This document shows, piece after piece, positions 1 to 7,118 of a DNA stretch of 20,652 nucleotides. Numbering within the stretch: the first letter of the stretch is position 1; each line of letters opens with the position of its first letter. The stretch is from an uncultured Rhodocyclaceae bacterium (GTDB lineage Bacteria > Pseudomonadota > Gammaproteobacteria > Burkholderiales > Rhodocyclaceae), in NCBI GenBank assembly GCA_903950295.1, contig CAJBAP010000151.1:1-20652 (forward strand). Reading direction: 5' to 3'. A program made the position numbers and the translations under genes. The notes under the pieces are model-generated. The model was given only the letters and a program-made list of their open reading frames with translations, had not been told where the DNA came from and searched no databases.

Positions 1-9
1 ACTGGGCCC

Positions 10-303
10 GTGAAACCATTTCGCTGGAGCCCTGAGAAGAACGAGACCGTCAAGACCGAACGGGGAATTTCCTTCGAGAGCGTTGTTGTTGCAATCGAGA
101 CCGGCGGGTTACTGGACATCTTGGCTCACCCGAACCAAGCGAAGTACCCCAAGCAGCGCGTTCTCGTCGTCTCGTGTGACAGCTATGCCTACTTGGTACC
201 GTTTGTCGAAGAAGAAGGCTATTTCTTTCTCAAGACCGTAATCCCCAGCCGCAAGGCAACAAGGGATTATTTAAATCAAGGTGAAGCAGATGCCGAAAAT
301 TGA
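10..303 (+). CDS. BrnT-like toxin of a type II toxin-antitoxin pair
   Basis: Predicted 97-aa small cytoplasmic protein. Its layout resembles the BrnT (DUF497) ribonuclease-toxin family: an N-terminal FRWSPEKN segment, then an RGISFE element near residues 18-23, a beta-rich centre, and a C-terminal IPSRKATRDYL that matches the family's R-K-A-T ending. It overlaps the next gene, a ribbon-helix-helix antitoxin, by 14 bp, which is the usual toxin-first arrangement of brnTA. The start is GTG and lies only 9 bp from the window edge, so the upstream ribosome binding site and promoter cannot be judged. BrnT-type toxins cleave RNA and are neutralised by the antitoxin, and the pair represses its own promoter; that is family knowledge and not visible here. 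The family call is from recognition of short motifs, so a related RelE-fold family remains possible. Confidence 0.65.
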   Translation: MKPFRWSPEKNETVKTERGISFESVVVAIETGGLLDILAHPNQAKYPKQRVLVVSCDSYAYLVPFVEEEGYFFLKTVIPSRKATRDYLNQGEADAEN

Positions 304-613
304 CGCCTATGAAATTGAAGTTCTCACCGCCTTTGAGAAAGGGCAATTGAGGTCCGTTGCCACGAAAGCCGAGCTTGCGAAATTCAAGGCAGCAGCCCGC
401 GCTACGGCAATTAAAGACCGCCGAGTCAACATCCGCCTATCCTCGGGTGACCTGAGCGACATTCAAGTTAAGGCACTTGAAGAGGGTGTGCCGTACCAAA
501 CGCTTATCGCTAGCGTCCTCCACAAGTACGTTACGGGCCGGCTGGCCGAGCCGCACACCACAAAGCAACCCAGTCGCCCTGCTGCAAAACGCCGTACTGC
601 GTCTGGCGGCTGA
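290..613 (+). CDS. BrnA/CopG-like ribbon-helix-helix antitoxin
   Basis: Predicted 107-aa antitoxin. I chose the ATG at 290 over an in-frame GTG at 281 because AAGGTGA at 278-284 sits 5 bases upstream as a ribosome binding site. Residues about 44-85 (starting DRRVNIRLSS, then a GVPYQTLIASVLHKYVTGRL segment) match the C-terminal DNA-binding part of BrnA/CopG antitoxins, where one strand and two helices form a dimeric operator-binding fold. The N-terminal part, rich in Lys, Ala and Glu, is the likely toxin-binding arm. It starts inside the toxin gene, so the two are translationally coupled. After GRL there is a basic, low-complexity tail of about 22 residues (ending AAKRRTASGG) that goes beyond the usual family end and may be read-through into acquired sequence. 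Confidence 0.7.
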   Translation: MPKIDAYEIEVLTAFEKGQLRSVATKAELAKFKAAARATAIKDRRVNIRLSSGDLSDIQVKALEEGVPYQTLIASVLHKYVTGRLAEPHTTKQPSRPAAKRRTASGG

Positions 614-633
614 CCTTTCACTTTGGTACCGAC

Positions 634-667
634 GCCCAACCCTTCGTTGCAGGGGAAGCGTTAGGGC
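634..667 (+). repeat. attC-like imperfect hairpin after the toxin-antitoxin pair
   Basis: Twenty bases after the antitoxin stop lies GCCCAAC (634-640), which fits the integron R'' core RYYYAAC. It is mirrored by GTTAGGGC (660-667), which resembles R' (GTTRRRY) but with one extra A. The arms pair as GCCC/GGGC and AAC/GTT with an unpaired A, and an inner stem CTTC (642-645)/GAAG (655-658) closes a 9-base loop. At 34 bases it is shorter than typical attC sites, so it may be a deleted remnant. Its position directly 3' of a small TA module and in the same orientation is what a gene cassette would show. No integrase is in the window. A chance hairpin is the main alternative. Confidence 0.4.
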
Positions 668-670
668 ACC

Positions 671-1870
671 ATGAGCGATTCAACCCTACCCGAACCCTCT
701 CCCGACGCCCAGGCCGCCAGCCGTGAGTTGTCGGCGCGCATTGCCGACCGTATCGAGGCGGCTGGTGGCTGGCTGCCCTTTGTCGATTTCATGGACATGG
801 CCTTGCATCTGCCGGGCCTGGGCTATTACGCCGGTGGTTCACTGAAGTTTGGGGCGGAGGGTGATTTCGTTACTGCACCGGAACTGACGCCACTGTTTGG
901 CCAGACTCTGGCGCGGCAGGTGGCGGAGATTCTTGCCGTCCTGCCAGCAGGGAGGCCGTTAGGCCGGAAGCGGCCCGCAGAGGCTGCGCCGACTTTTTTG
1001 GAAGTTGGTGCCGGTAGCGGCCGACTGGCAGCCGACCTGTTGCTCGCCCTCGAGGCACTGGGCGCCCTGCCGGAGCGCTATTGCATTCTCGAGCTCTCGG
1101 GCGAACTGCGGGCACGTCAGCAGGCGACGATCGCCGCCGCCTCACCACATCTGGCCGGGCGGGTTGTCTGGCTGGATGAGCTGCCGGAACGCTTTAGCGG
1201 TTGCGTGGTCGCCAACGAACTACTCGACGCCTTGCCTACCCATGCAGTCGCCTGGCGCGATGGTGAAGGAATGATGGAGCGCGGCGTCATCCTGGCTGCA
1301 AAAGGTTTCGCCTGGGCCGAGCGGCCAGCGGCCGGCGCGCTTGCCACGGCGATGGCAGCATTGCCGGTCACGGCACCCCATGCCAGCGAGATCAGCCTGG
1401 CCGCACGGGCCTGGGTTGCCGAGTGGGGTCACCGCATCGACTGCGGCGCACTGCTGTTGATCGACTACGGTCTGCCCCGGCACGAGCTGTACCATCCGAT
1501 GCGTGACCAAGGCACGCTACGCTGCCACTATCGCCAGCGCGCCCACGATAACCCTTTCTGGTGGCCGGGTCTGTCGGATATCACCAGCCATGTCGACTTC
1601 ACCGCTGTCGCCGAAGCCGGCTTCGATGCTGGGCTCGACGTGCTGGGTTACACGACGCAGGCAAGCTTTCTGATCAACTGCGGTATCGGCGAACTGCTCG
1701 CCGAGCGTCAGCAGGCGGGAGGCGAACAGGTGCTGCGCGCCAATGGCGCCGTGCAGATGCTGCTGGCGCCGGGTAAGATGGGAGAGTTGTTCAAGGTGAT
1801 CGCGCTGGGGCGCGGCATCGATGCACCGCTGCTGGGTTTCGCACGCGGCGACCGGAGCCATGCGCTCTGA
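671..1870 (+). CDS. SAM-dependent methyltransferase, MidA/NDUFAF7 family (DUF185)
   Basis: 399-aa protein covering the full length of the MidA/NDUFAF7 family. The N-terminal GYYAGG...KFGAEGDFVTAPELTPLFGQ block (about 51-78) is the family hallmark. It is followed by the SAM-binding motif I FLEVGAGSGRLAADLL (109-124), the acidic strand end ILELS (139-143), VVANELLDALP (179-189) and LLIDYG (262-267). The C-terminal part (about 284-340) holds the conserved HYRQRAHDNPF and HVDFT segments. The mitochondrial relative NDUFAF7 dimethylates an arginine of complex I subunit NDUFS2; whether bacterial members do the same is not established here. The ATG has TTAGGG about 5 bases upstream, and that sequence is the right arm of the attC-like hairpin, so the insertion borders the translation start. 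No operon partner on the same strand is evident. Confidence 0.88.
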   Translation: MSDSTLPEPSPDAQAASRELSARIADRIEAAGGWLPFVDFMDMALHLPGLGYYAGGSLKFGAEGDFVTAPELTPLFGQTLARQVAEILAVLPAGRPLGRKRPAEAAPTFLEVGAGSGRLAADLLLALEALGALPERYCILELSGELRARQQATIAAASPHLAGRVVWLDELPERFSGCVVANELLDALPTHAVAWRDGEGMMERGVILAAKGFAWAERPAAGALATAMAALPVTAPHASEISLAARAWVAEWGHRIDCGALLLIDYGLPRHELYHPMRDQGTLRCHYRQRAHDNPFWWPGLSDITSHVDFTAVAEAGFDAGLDVLGYTTQASFLINCGIGELLAERQQAGGEQVLRANGAVQMLLAPGKMGELFKVIALGRGIDAPLLGFARGDRSHAL

Positions 1871-1876
1871 TTCGAA

Positions 1877-2767
1877 TCAGGCGCTGCGCCGATACATCAC
1901 CATGAAGCGGCTTTTTTCGCCGAGGAAGAGCCTGGTGAGTTCGTCCAGCGTTTCCTGATTGAGCTCGTCGGCCTGCAGGCGAAATTCCATCATCCCGAAG
2001 CGATCGATGTTACGCGTGCGCAGGAGCAGGTTGCCGGCTTGGTAGTCTGCCTTGATGATAAGGCCCGCCCTGATTTCGCAGGGGAAGATGAAGCGGGCAC
2101 GCTCCACCTGATTGCGGGCGTTCTGCTTTTCTTCAACCGAGAAAACGATGTTGTAGTCGTGCAGCATCTTGCGCAGCGGCTCGACACCGATGGCATCTCG
2201 CTCCACGCTGATTTGCTGGGGCGCAGCGATACGAAAGCGGGCAGTGAGACTCTCGTAGCGACGATCATCGCTGGCGCCGGGCACCATACGAAAGTCGGCT
2301 GCACCTTCCACCCAGCTCATGCCGGCGAAGGGGATGTTGCCGGGAAAGATGAAATCCTTGGGAATAGCCGGCTTGATGATGTTGAGCTGTTTGACGAGGT
2401 CGTCGAGGTAATGGAAAGCCGCACCGAGGCTGACACTCAAGCGCTGGGCGCACCCTTCCAGTTCCGCACCACGCTGGACAGCATCCTGCTGCAGCGTTTG
2501 TACCTGCTCCTTGAGCCGTGCCAACAGGCTATTGGCAGCCGGGCCACCGAGGCTGGAAGGTACTTCAAGGGTCGGGGTCGGCGTGACGGCAGCATGCTGC
2601 GGTGATTTTTCCGGCTGCGCTCCAGACTTGGCGAGATCGGGGAAAGCCAGAGTCTCCCGATGCAATTCGGGCTTGGCGGGTTCGGCATTGGGGCGCGGGC
2701 CGTTGCGGGAAAATTCCTCGATCTCCGCCAGCAACTGTGACCGCTTGTCTTTATCTGCACCGCCCAC
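1877..2767 (-). CDS. Conserved hypothetical protein with proline-rich linker
   Basis: Predicted 296-aa soluble protein, function not recognised. I placed the start at GTG (2767), not at an upstream in-frame TTG (2797), because AGGGGGAG at 2775-2782 is a strong ribosome binding site 7 bases before the GTG. The N-terminal 80 residues are charged and then Pro/Ala/Thr-rich (likely disordered). A coiled-coil-like stretch follows (LLARLKEQVQTLQQDAVQRG, about 81-100). The C-terminal 170 residues look like an ordered alpha/beta domain containing IIKPAIPKDFIFPGNIPF and FIFPCEIRAGLIIKADYQAG. There is no signal peptide or membrane segment. Its stop lies 6 bp from the convergent methyltransferase stop. 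It may share transcription with the 72-aa gene upstream (gap 78 bp). Confidence 0.7.
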   Translation of the reverse strand: MGGADKDKRSQLLAEIEEFSRNGPRPNAEPAKPELHRETLAFPDLAKSGAQPEKSPQHAAVTPTPTLEVPSSLGGPAANSLLARLKEQVQTLQQDAVQRGAELEGCAQRLSVSLGAAFHYLDDLVKQLNIIKPAIPKDFIFPGNIPFAGMSWVEGAADFRMVPGASDDRRYESLTARFRIAAPQQISVERDAIGVEPLRKMLHDYNIVFSVEEKQNARNQVERARFIFPCEIRAGLIIKADYQAGNLLLRTRNIDRFGMMEFRLQADELNQETLDELTRLFLGEKSRFMVMYRRSA

Positions 2768-2845
2768 CGGAAAACTCCCCCTTATGCTGTGGCGCAAATT
2801 TTAACAGGGGGCGTCGGATCTTGTGCGCTATGGCGCAGCGTCGGC

Positions 2846-3064
2846 TTATTCCTGATTGCGATAGAGCGTGCGCAAGAATTCGTCGGCATCAACCGCAGGG
2901 GCCGTCTTCTTCACGGGGTGCTCATGTATTTCGAGGCGCGGGGCGGGTGGCAACCAGCCGGCATTGAGTACTTCGTCGACGAACTCGCCAAATTCCTCGG
3001 CGGCAGCCTCCGCATTGTGCAGCTTGTCAATTTTGCCCGTGCTCATGTCCATCACTATCACCAT
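2846..3064 (-). CDS. Small conserved hypothetical protein (72 aa)
   Basis: Small acidic protein beginning MVIVMDMSTGKIDKL, with an alpha-helical Ala/Glu-rich middle (AEAAAEEFGEFVDEVLNAGW) and a C-terminal helix ending FLRTLYRNQE. The ATG at 3064 has GGGGAG about 8 bases upstream, which supports it as a real gene and not a shadow: no other plausible frame fills this interval. No signal peptide, membrane segment or known motif is seen. It lies between the AmpG-like permease (75 bp upstream on the same strand) and the 296-aa hypothetical (78 bp downstream). I cannot assign a function. Confidence 0.55.
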   Translation of the reverse strand: MVIVMDMSTGKIDKLHNAEAAAEEFGEFVDEVLNAGWLPPAPRLEIHEHPVKKTAPAVDADEFLRTLYRNQE

Positions 3065-3139
3065 GGTGAAGTCTCCCCGCCAAATCGAAGCGACGTGTTC
3101 ACCTTAACGACGCCGGACGAAAAAAGTTGAAAGGCCTGC

Positions 3140-4420
3140 TTATTTTTCGAGTAGCGGTGACGGGCTGTGGTTCGCGCGCCACGGTGCCACCTTGACCAAC
3201 AGTGCCATACCCGGCAAAGCGAGCAAAACACACAACAGAAAGAAGGTCATCCAGCCCATCCATTCGACCAGCCACCCGGTAGTGGCGTTGACGAAAGTGC
3301 GTGGCACGGCAGCAAGACTGGAGAACAGGGCATATTGCGTGGCGGTGTAGAGGGGGTGAGTGGTGCGCGCAATATAGGCGACGAAGGCGGCCGTGCCGAG
3401 TCCAACACCGAGCGCCTCGAAGCCAATCACGAACGCCAGCCGGGCCAGCGCCGGGGGGTCAATGCTGGCTTGCGGCCCGATCGCTGCCAGCCAGGCGAAA
3501 CCGAAGATCGACACCACCTGCACGACGCCGAACAGCCACAGTGCGCGGTTGATACCGAGATTGACCATCCACAAACCACCCAGCAGACCACCGATCACCG
3601 CCGGCCATAATCCGGCATGCTTGGCCACCAGACCAATATCCGACTTGGCGTAACCCATGTCCAGATAGAAGGGTGTGGCAAGAGCGGTACACATCGAATC
3701 ACCAAGTTTGTAGAGAAATATAAAGGCGAGGATCAACAGCGCTTCCCGCAGGCCGGCACGGTCGATGAATTCGCGGAAAGGTTCGACCACGGCCTGGCGC
3801 AGGGTTTTTGGCGCACCACCGGCAATCGCCGGTTCCTTGACCAGCAGCGCCATGGCCATGCCCGGCAGCATGAACACGGCGGTTATCAGGAAGACCATGT
3901 CCCAGGGCAGACGGTCGGCAAGAATCAGCGACAGTGAACCCGGTACCAGCCCGGCGATACGATAGGCATTCACATGCACCGAGTTGCCCAATCCGAGCTC
4001 ATGATCGGCAAGCAGTTCGCGCCGGTAGGCATCGAGCGCGATATCGGCCGTGGCCGAGAGAAAAGCCAGAAAAACCGCCAACCAGACGATCGTACCCATA
4101 TCCGTCGCCGGTGACAGACGCCCTAGCAGGGCAATGATGATCATGAGTGCAACCTGGGTCAGCAGAATCCAGCCGCGCCGACGCCCCAATGCCAATATGG
4201 GCAAGGCAAAGCGATCGAGCAATGGCGACCAGAGAAATTTCCAGGTGTAGGGAAACTGGATCAGCGCAAACAGGCCGATGGCCTTGAGGCTGACGCCTTC
4301 GGTGCGCAGCCAGGCGGGCACCAGATTGAGCAGCAGATATAGCGGCATGCCGGAGGCAAAGCCGGTAAATACGCAAATCAGCATGCGACGAGTAAAGAGA
4401 GCGGCAAGCCAGAGGGGCAT
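3140..4420 (-). CDS. ampG: AmpG-family MFS permease (anhydromuropeptide importer)
   Basis: 426-aa very hydrophobic protein with about 12 membrane segments. The N-terminal region (CVFTGFASGMPLYLLLNLVP, then WLRTEGVSLKAIGLF and FPYTWKFLWSPLLDRF, about 16-71) is the diagnostic signature of AmpG-type MFS transporters. AmpG imports GlcNAc-1,6-anhydroMurNAc peptides released in cell-wall turnover, using the proton gradient, for peptidoglycan recycling and, in some species, AmpC beta-lactamase signalling. It is shorter than Escherichia coli AmpG (491 aa), but such lengths are common in the family. It is divergent from the radical SAM gene, with 72 bp between starts that must contain both promoters. 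No beta-lactamase or AmpR gene is in the window, so only the recycling role is inferred. Related MFS substrates cannot be excluded. Confidence 0.82.
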   Translation of the reverse strand: MPLWLAALFTRRMLICVFTGFASGMPLYLLLNLVPAWLRTEGVSLKAIGLFALIQFPYTWKFLWSPLLDRFALPILALGRRRGWILLTQVALMIIIALLGRLSPATDMGTIVWLAVFLAFLSATADIALDAYRRELLADHELGLGNSVHVNAYRIAGLVPGSLSLILADRLPWDMVFLITAVFMLPGMAMALLVKEPAIAGGAPKTLRQAVVEPFREFIDRAGLREALLILAFIFLYKLGDSMCTALATPFYLDMGYAKSDIGLVAKHAGLWPAVIGGLLGGLWMVNLGINRALWLFGVVQVVSIFGFAWLAAIGPQASIDPPALARLAFVIGFEALGVGLGTAAFVAYIARTTHPLYTATQYALFSSLAAVPRTFVNATTGWLVEWMGWMTFFLLCVLLALPGMALLVKVAPWRANHSPSPLLEK

Positions 4421-4492
4421 GGATGGGGTGATGGCTACGAGGAAATTGATGTGCGGGGCATCCTAGCATCGGGGGATTGGCACTGATTCATA

Positions 4493-5422
4493 ATGGCGGC
4501 TGTCGAACTGCCACCTTTTCGCATGTATTCCACCTTCCCCATCCGCTATGTCGACCCGGTCTTCCGCCCGCCGAGTGAGGCCGACTCGCTGATCCTGCCC
4601 GTCACCGACGGCTGCTCGTGGAATCAGTGCACGTTCTGCGAGATGTACTCGGACCCACAGAAGAAATTTCGGGCACGGGACGAGGCTGAGGTTTTGGCGA
4701 GCATCCAACGTTGCGGCGAACGCTTCGGGACGGAGGTGCGCCGGGTCTTTCTTGCCGATGGCGATGCGCTGGTCCTGCCCACCCGCCGCTTGTTGAATGT
4801 GCTGACGGCCATTCGGACGCACCTGCCGGGCGTACGCCGTGTGTCCAGCTATTGCCTGCCACGCAACCTGCGCAAGAAGTCTGTCGATGAAGTCAAGGAA
4901 CTGGCCGATGCCGGTCTAAAAATTGTTTATGTCGGCGCTGAATCCGGCGATGACAAAGTACTGGGGCACGTCTGCAAGGGCGAAACGTTCGAGACCACCT
5001 GTGACGCCCTGCTGAAACTTGGCACCGCCGGCATTACCCGCTCCGTGATGATTCTCAATGGTCTCGGTGGCCGCACGCTCTGGCAGCAGCATGCCGAAAA
5101 CTCCGCGCGTCTCATCAATGCCACTCAACCTGAGTACCTGGCGACACTGGTCGCCAGCTTCCCGAAGGGTGAGGATCGTCTGCGTGCCGGTTTCGCGGGT
5201 TGGGAACCCCTCTCGCAACAGGAATTGTTCGTCGAAATGGAATGCTTTCTCACCGGTCTCGATCTGCAACGCACAGTATTTCGCAGCGACCATGCATCAA
5301 ACTGGCTCATCCTCAAGGGTACGCTCGGCGCAGACAAGGCCCGGCTGCTCGATCAGGTACGCGCCGCCATTGCCCATCCGCAAACCGCCCCGCTACGGCC
5401 AGCCTGGGCCAGAGGCTTGTAA
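4493..5422 (+). CDS. Radical SAM protein with CX4CX2C iron-sulfur motif
   Basis: 309-aa protein. The segment VTDGCSWNQCTFCEMY (about 37-52) carries three cysteines spaced C-X4-C-X2-C, the ligands for the SAM-cleaving [4Fe-4S] cluster; the classic spacing is C-X3-C-X2-C. Further radical SAM barrel marks are FLADGDALVLP (about 85-95, the beta-2 region) and IVYVGAESGDD (about 144-154, the GxES-type motif). The protein resembles Elp3/MiaB-like or COG1032-type proteins without their accessory domains, so the substrate is unknown. The start is ATG at 4493 with only a weak purine-rich site upstream; an internal ATG at residue 11 has no better site. The gene is followed at 30 bp by tRNA-Arg. Confidence is high for the superfamily and low for a precise function. 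Confidence 0.82.
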   Translation: MAAVELPPFRMYSTFPIRYVDPVFRPPSEADSLILPVTDGCSWNQCTFCEMYSDPQKKFRARDEAEVLASIQRCGERFGTEVRRVFLADGDALVLPTRRLLNVLTAIRTHLPGVRRVSSYCLPRNLRKKSVDEVKELADAGLKIVYVGAESGDDKVLGHVCKGETFETTCDALLKLGTAGITRSVMILNGLGGRTLWQQHAENSARLINATQPEYLATLVASFPKGEDRLRAGFAGWEPLSQQELFVEMECFLTGLDLQRTVFRSDHASNWLILKGTLGADKARLLDQVRAAIAHPQTAPLRPAWARGL

Positions 5423-5452
5423 GCGCGGTAGAATGAGCCCTGCTCTTATCGC

Positions 5453-5529
5453 GCGCCCGTAGCTCAGCTGGATAGAGTACTGCCCTCCGAAGGCAGGGGT
5501 CGAACGTTCGAATCGTTTCGGGCGCGCCA
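5453..5529 (+). tRNA. tRNA-Arg (anticodon CCG)
   Basis: A complete cloverleaf of 77 nt with encoded CCA. The acceptor stem is GCGCCCG (5453-5459) with CGGGCGC (5519-5525), discriminator G5526 and CCA 5527-5529. The D arm holds GCTCAGCTGGATAGAG. The anticodon stem CTGCC/GGCAG (5480-5484/5492-5496) closes the loop CTCCGAA, with anticodon CCG at 5487-5489, which reads the Arg codon CGG. The T arm is GAACG-TTCGAAT-CGTTT. A TAGAAT at 5429-5434 is a plausible -10 element about 19 bases before the 5' end; I see no convincing -35. Confidence 0.97.
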
Positions 5530-5622
5530 GTACAAATTGACGTGATTGGTGTAAGTTTCTGAAAGTATCCTGCTCGGTCGAAAGAGGGACGACCCAAGCT
5601 AAAATCTAACGAGGGGACATAG

Positions 5623-6342
5623 ATGAACAAAAAACTTCCGCGCCTGCTGGCCTTGACTGGCCTGATCGCATTGATGCCGGCAATGGTGATGTCCATGGGC
5701 AATCGCCCAAAAGATGCCGATGTTGAGGCTGCGAACGAACGCATTCTTCCGGTGGCCAAAGTAAAACTGGCACCGGGTGCTACGGGTACCGGTGCCGCAA
5801 CGGGTAGCCGCTCTGGTGAGGAACTTTACAAGGCAGTGTGCAGTGCTTGCCACGAAGCCGGCGTTGCGGGTGCCCCCAAGACCGGTGACAAGGCAGCCTG
5901 GGCACCGCGTATTGGCGTCGGTCTCGATGTGTTGGTGAAAACCGCCAAGGCAGGCAAGAACGCCATGCCACCCAAAGGTGGTTCCGATGCCACTGATGAA
6001 GAACTGACCCGCGCCATCGTTTATATGACGAACAAGTCGGGCTCCAACTTCAAGGAACCTGCGGCTGGCAGCAAGCCGGCGGCAAGCGACAAAAATCCCG
6101 AAGAGATCGCCAAGGCGACCTGCTTCAAGTGTCATGAAACCGGTGAAAAGGGTGCGCCGAAACTTTCCGACAAGGCAGCCTGGCGCCAGCGCGGTTCCAA
6201 GGGTCTCGATGCAGTAACCAAGACCGTCATTCGCGGTCACGGCAACATGCCGGCGCGCGGTGGCCTCGCCGATTTGACCGACAACGAACTCAAGGCAGTG
6301 ATTGCCTACTTGCTCAAGGAAGTCGGTTCCGAAGCAAAATAA
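5623..6342 (+). CDS. Exported diheme cytochrome c (c5 family)
   Basis: 239-aa protein with an N-terminal signal segment (MNKKLPRLLALTGLIALMPA), followed by an Ala/Gly/Thr-rich linker. It has two similar class I cytochrome domains. The first heme motif is CSACH (73-77) with MPPKGG (Met115) as likely sixth ligand; the second is CFKCH (167-171) with MPARGG (Met209). The CHEAGVAGAPKTGDKAAWAPR and C-terminal ELKAVIAYLL patterns match cytochrome c5. Such proteins carry electrons in the periplasm between quinol-oxidising complexes and terminal reductases or oxidases. It lies between the tRNA and a strong terminator, so it is probably monocistronic. It is paralogous to the diheme cytochrome at 7475-8107 and near a quinone-linked multiheme complex, its possible partner. 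Confidence 0.92.
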   Translation: MNKKLPRLLALTGLIALMPAMVMSMGNRPKDADVEAANERILPVAKVKLAPGATGTGAATGSRSGEELYKAVCSACHEAGVAGAPKTGDKAAWAPRIGVGLDVLVKTAKAGKNAMPPKGGSDATDEELTRAIVYMTNKSGSNFKEPAAGSKPAASDKNPEEIAKATCFKCHETGEKGAPKLSDKAAWRQRGSKGLDAVTKTVIRGHGNMPARGGLADLTDNELKAVIAYLLKEVGSEAK

Positions 6343-6360
6343 GCGACGTATCTGCTCAAC

Positions 6361-6394
6361 AAAAAAGGCAGCCTGACAACGGGCTGCCTTTTTT
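6361..6394. terminator. Bidirectional rho-independent terminator
   Basis: A perfect 7-bp stem GGCAGCC (6367-6373)/GGCTGCC (6382-6388) with an 8-base loop is flanked by six A on the left (6361-6366) and six T on the right (6389-6394). It can end transcription of the diheme cytochrome on the plus strand and of the YkgJ-like gene on the minus strand. The minus-strand stop codon (6393-6395) falls in the T tract. Confidence 0.92.
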
Positions 6395-7118
6395 ATGCCG
6401 TCCCGCCAGCGCCGACTTTTTCTGCAGGGCCCGCTTTGAATGGAAATTTCATCTCTGAAAAATGTAAGCGTCCAACGGCGAACTTCGTCGCGCGATCGCC
6501 ATGGTCTGGCGACAACCCTGTCGTTTCAAAGTCAATGACCGCTACAACCTCCATTACGCCTATCCTTATGCTCTGTGGGGGAGTGATGCTATTCACCTGC
6601 CCCGGTTTCCAGCCACTTATTTTTTCGTTCTCCCAGCGCTCGAACCACTCGGTCAGCACCTGAGTCTCTCCCAACCCGCCAAGCCGGTGATCAATGGCAT
6701 CGTGGTTGCCCCACACCACGTCGGCCAAGCTACCGTCGGCTACGCGGGATTCGATGTCTTGGCAATAAAGCCCCAGCTCGCGCTGCACATAGAAGCCGTA
6801 GGTACGACAGGCCGCTGGACGCTGAACATAGACCATGCAGGCGCCGGTAGGTTGGTCCAACAATGGGCAAACGATGGGGCGCGTCGGCTGGCTGGCTAGG
6901 ACGGCCATAGAGCGGCTTACCGCGCGCAAACGTTCTGGCGGCAACGCGGCCAGTCCCTCCCGCAACAAGCCCCATTCGGCTCCAGTCAGTTGAGGTACTT
7001 CGGCGAGTCGCCGGCAACAGCTGTCGCACCCCTTTACGCACAACCAGTCGGGACGACTTCCCCGGATGGTCTGTACGCGTGCGTCAATATCGGCATGGAG
7101 TTTGGATAGCGCGGTCAT
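6393..7118 (-). CDS. YkgJ-family cysteine-cluster protein with an in-frame exonuclease-derived tail
   Basis: 241-aa reading frame. Residues 1 to about 165 form a YkgJ/CxxCxxCC domain (zinc- or iron-chelating family, exact role unknown): C27-X3-C31-X2-C34-C35, then CPLL (Cys84), Cys94 in GACMVYVQRP, Cys104 in ACRTYG and Cys119 in YCQDIES. That is normal for the family's metal cluster. The domain ends near WFERWENEK. The frame then continues through an unstructured linker into MEVVAVIDFETTGLSP (189-204), the start of a DEDDh exonuclease, which breaks off after about 26 residues into unrelated sequence ending GAGGTA. Thus the original ykgJ stop seems to have been lost, or the fused tail is tolerated. 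The start ATG at 7118 has no clear ribosome binding site. It converges on the diheme cytochrome and ends in the shared terminator. Confidence 0.72.
   Translation of the reverse strand: MTALSKLHADIDARVQTIRGSRPDWLCVKGCDSCCRRLAEVPQLTGAEWGLLREGLAALPPERLRAVSRSMAVLASQPTRPIVCPLLDQPTGACMVYVQRPAACRTYGFYVQRELGLYCQDIESRVADGSLADVVWGNHDAIDHRLGGLGETQVLTEWFERWENEKISGWKPGQVNSITPPQSIRIGVMEVVAVIDFETTGLSPDHGDRATKFAVGRLHFSEMKFPFKAGPAEKVGAGGTA
6479..6554 (-). pseudogene. 5' remnant of a DEDDh 3'-5' exonuclease gene (DnaQ-like)
   Basis: From ATG at 6554 the frame encodes VVAVIDFETTGLSPDHGDRAT, a textbook exonuclease motif I (DFETTGLSP, with the metal-binding D and E) of the DnaQ/PolC epsilon superfamily. AAGGATAGG about 5-12 bases upstream looks like its former ribosome binding site. 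After about 26 codons the similarity stops abruptly, and motifs II and III are missing, so no active nuclease can be made. The fragment lies in frame with the upstream YkgJ-like gene and is part of its reading frame. It could be the scar of a deletion or insertion downstream of an original ykgJ-exonuclease pair. Confidence 0.6.

Noticed and set aside
6470..6476. GTCCAAC, a possible integron R'' core near the exonuclease relic
   Set aside because: No matching GTTRRRY partner or inner stem within the next 150 bases, so it does not form an attC-like structure.
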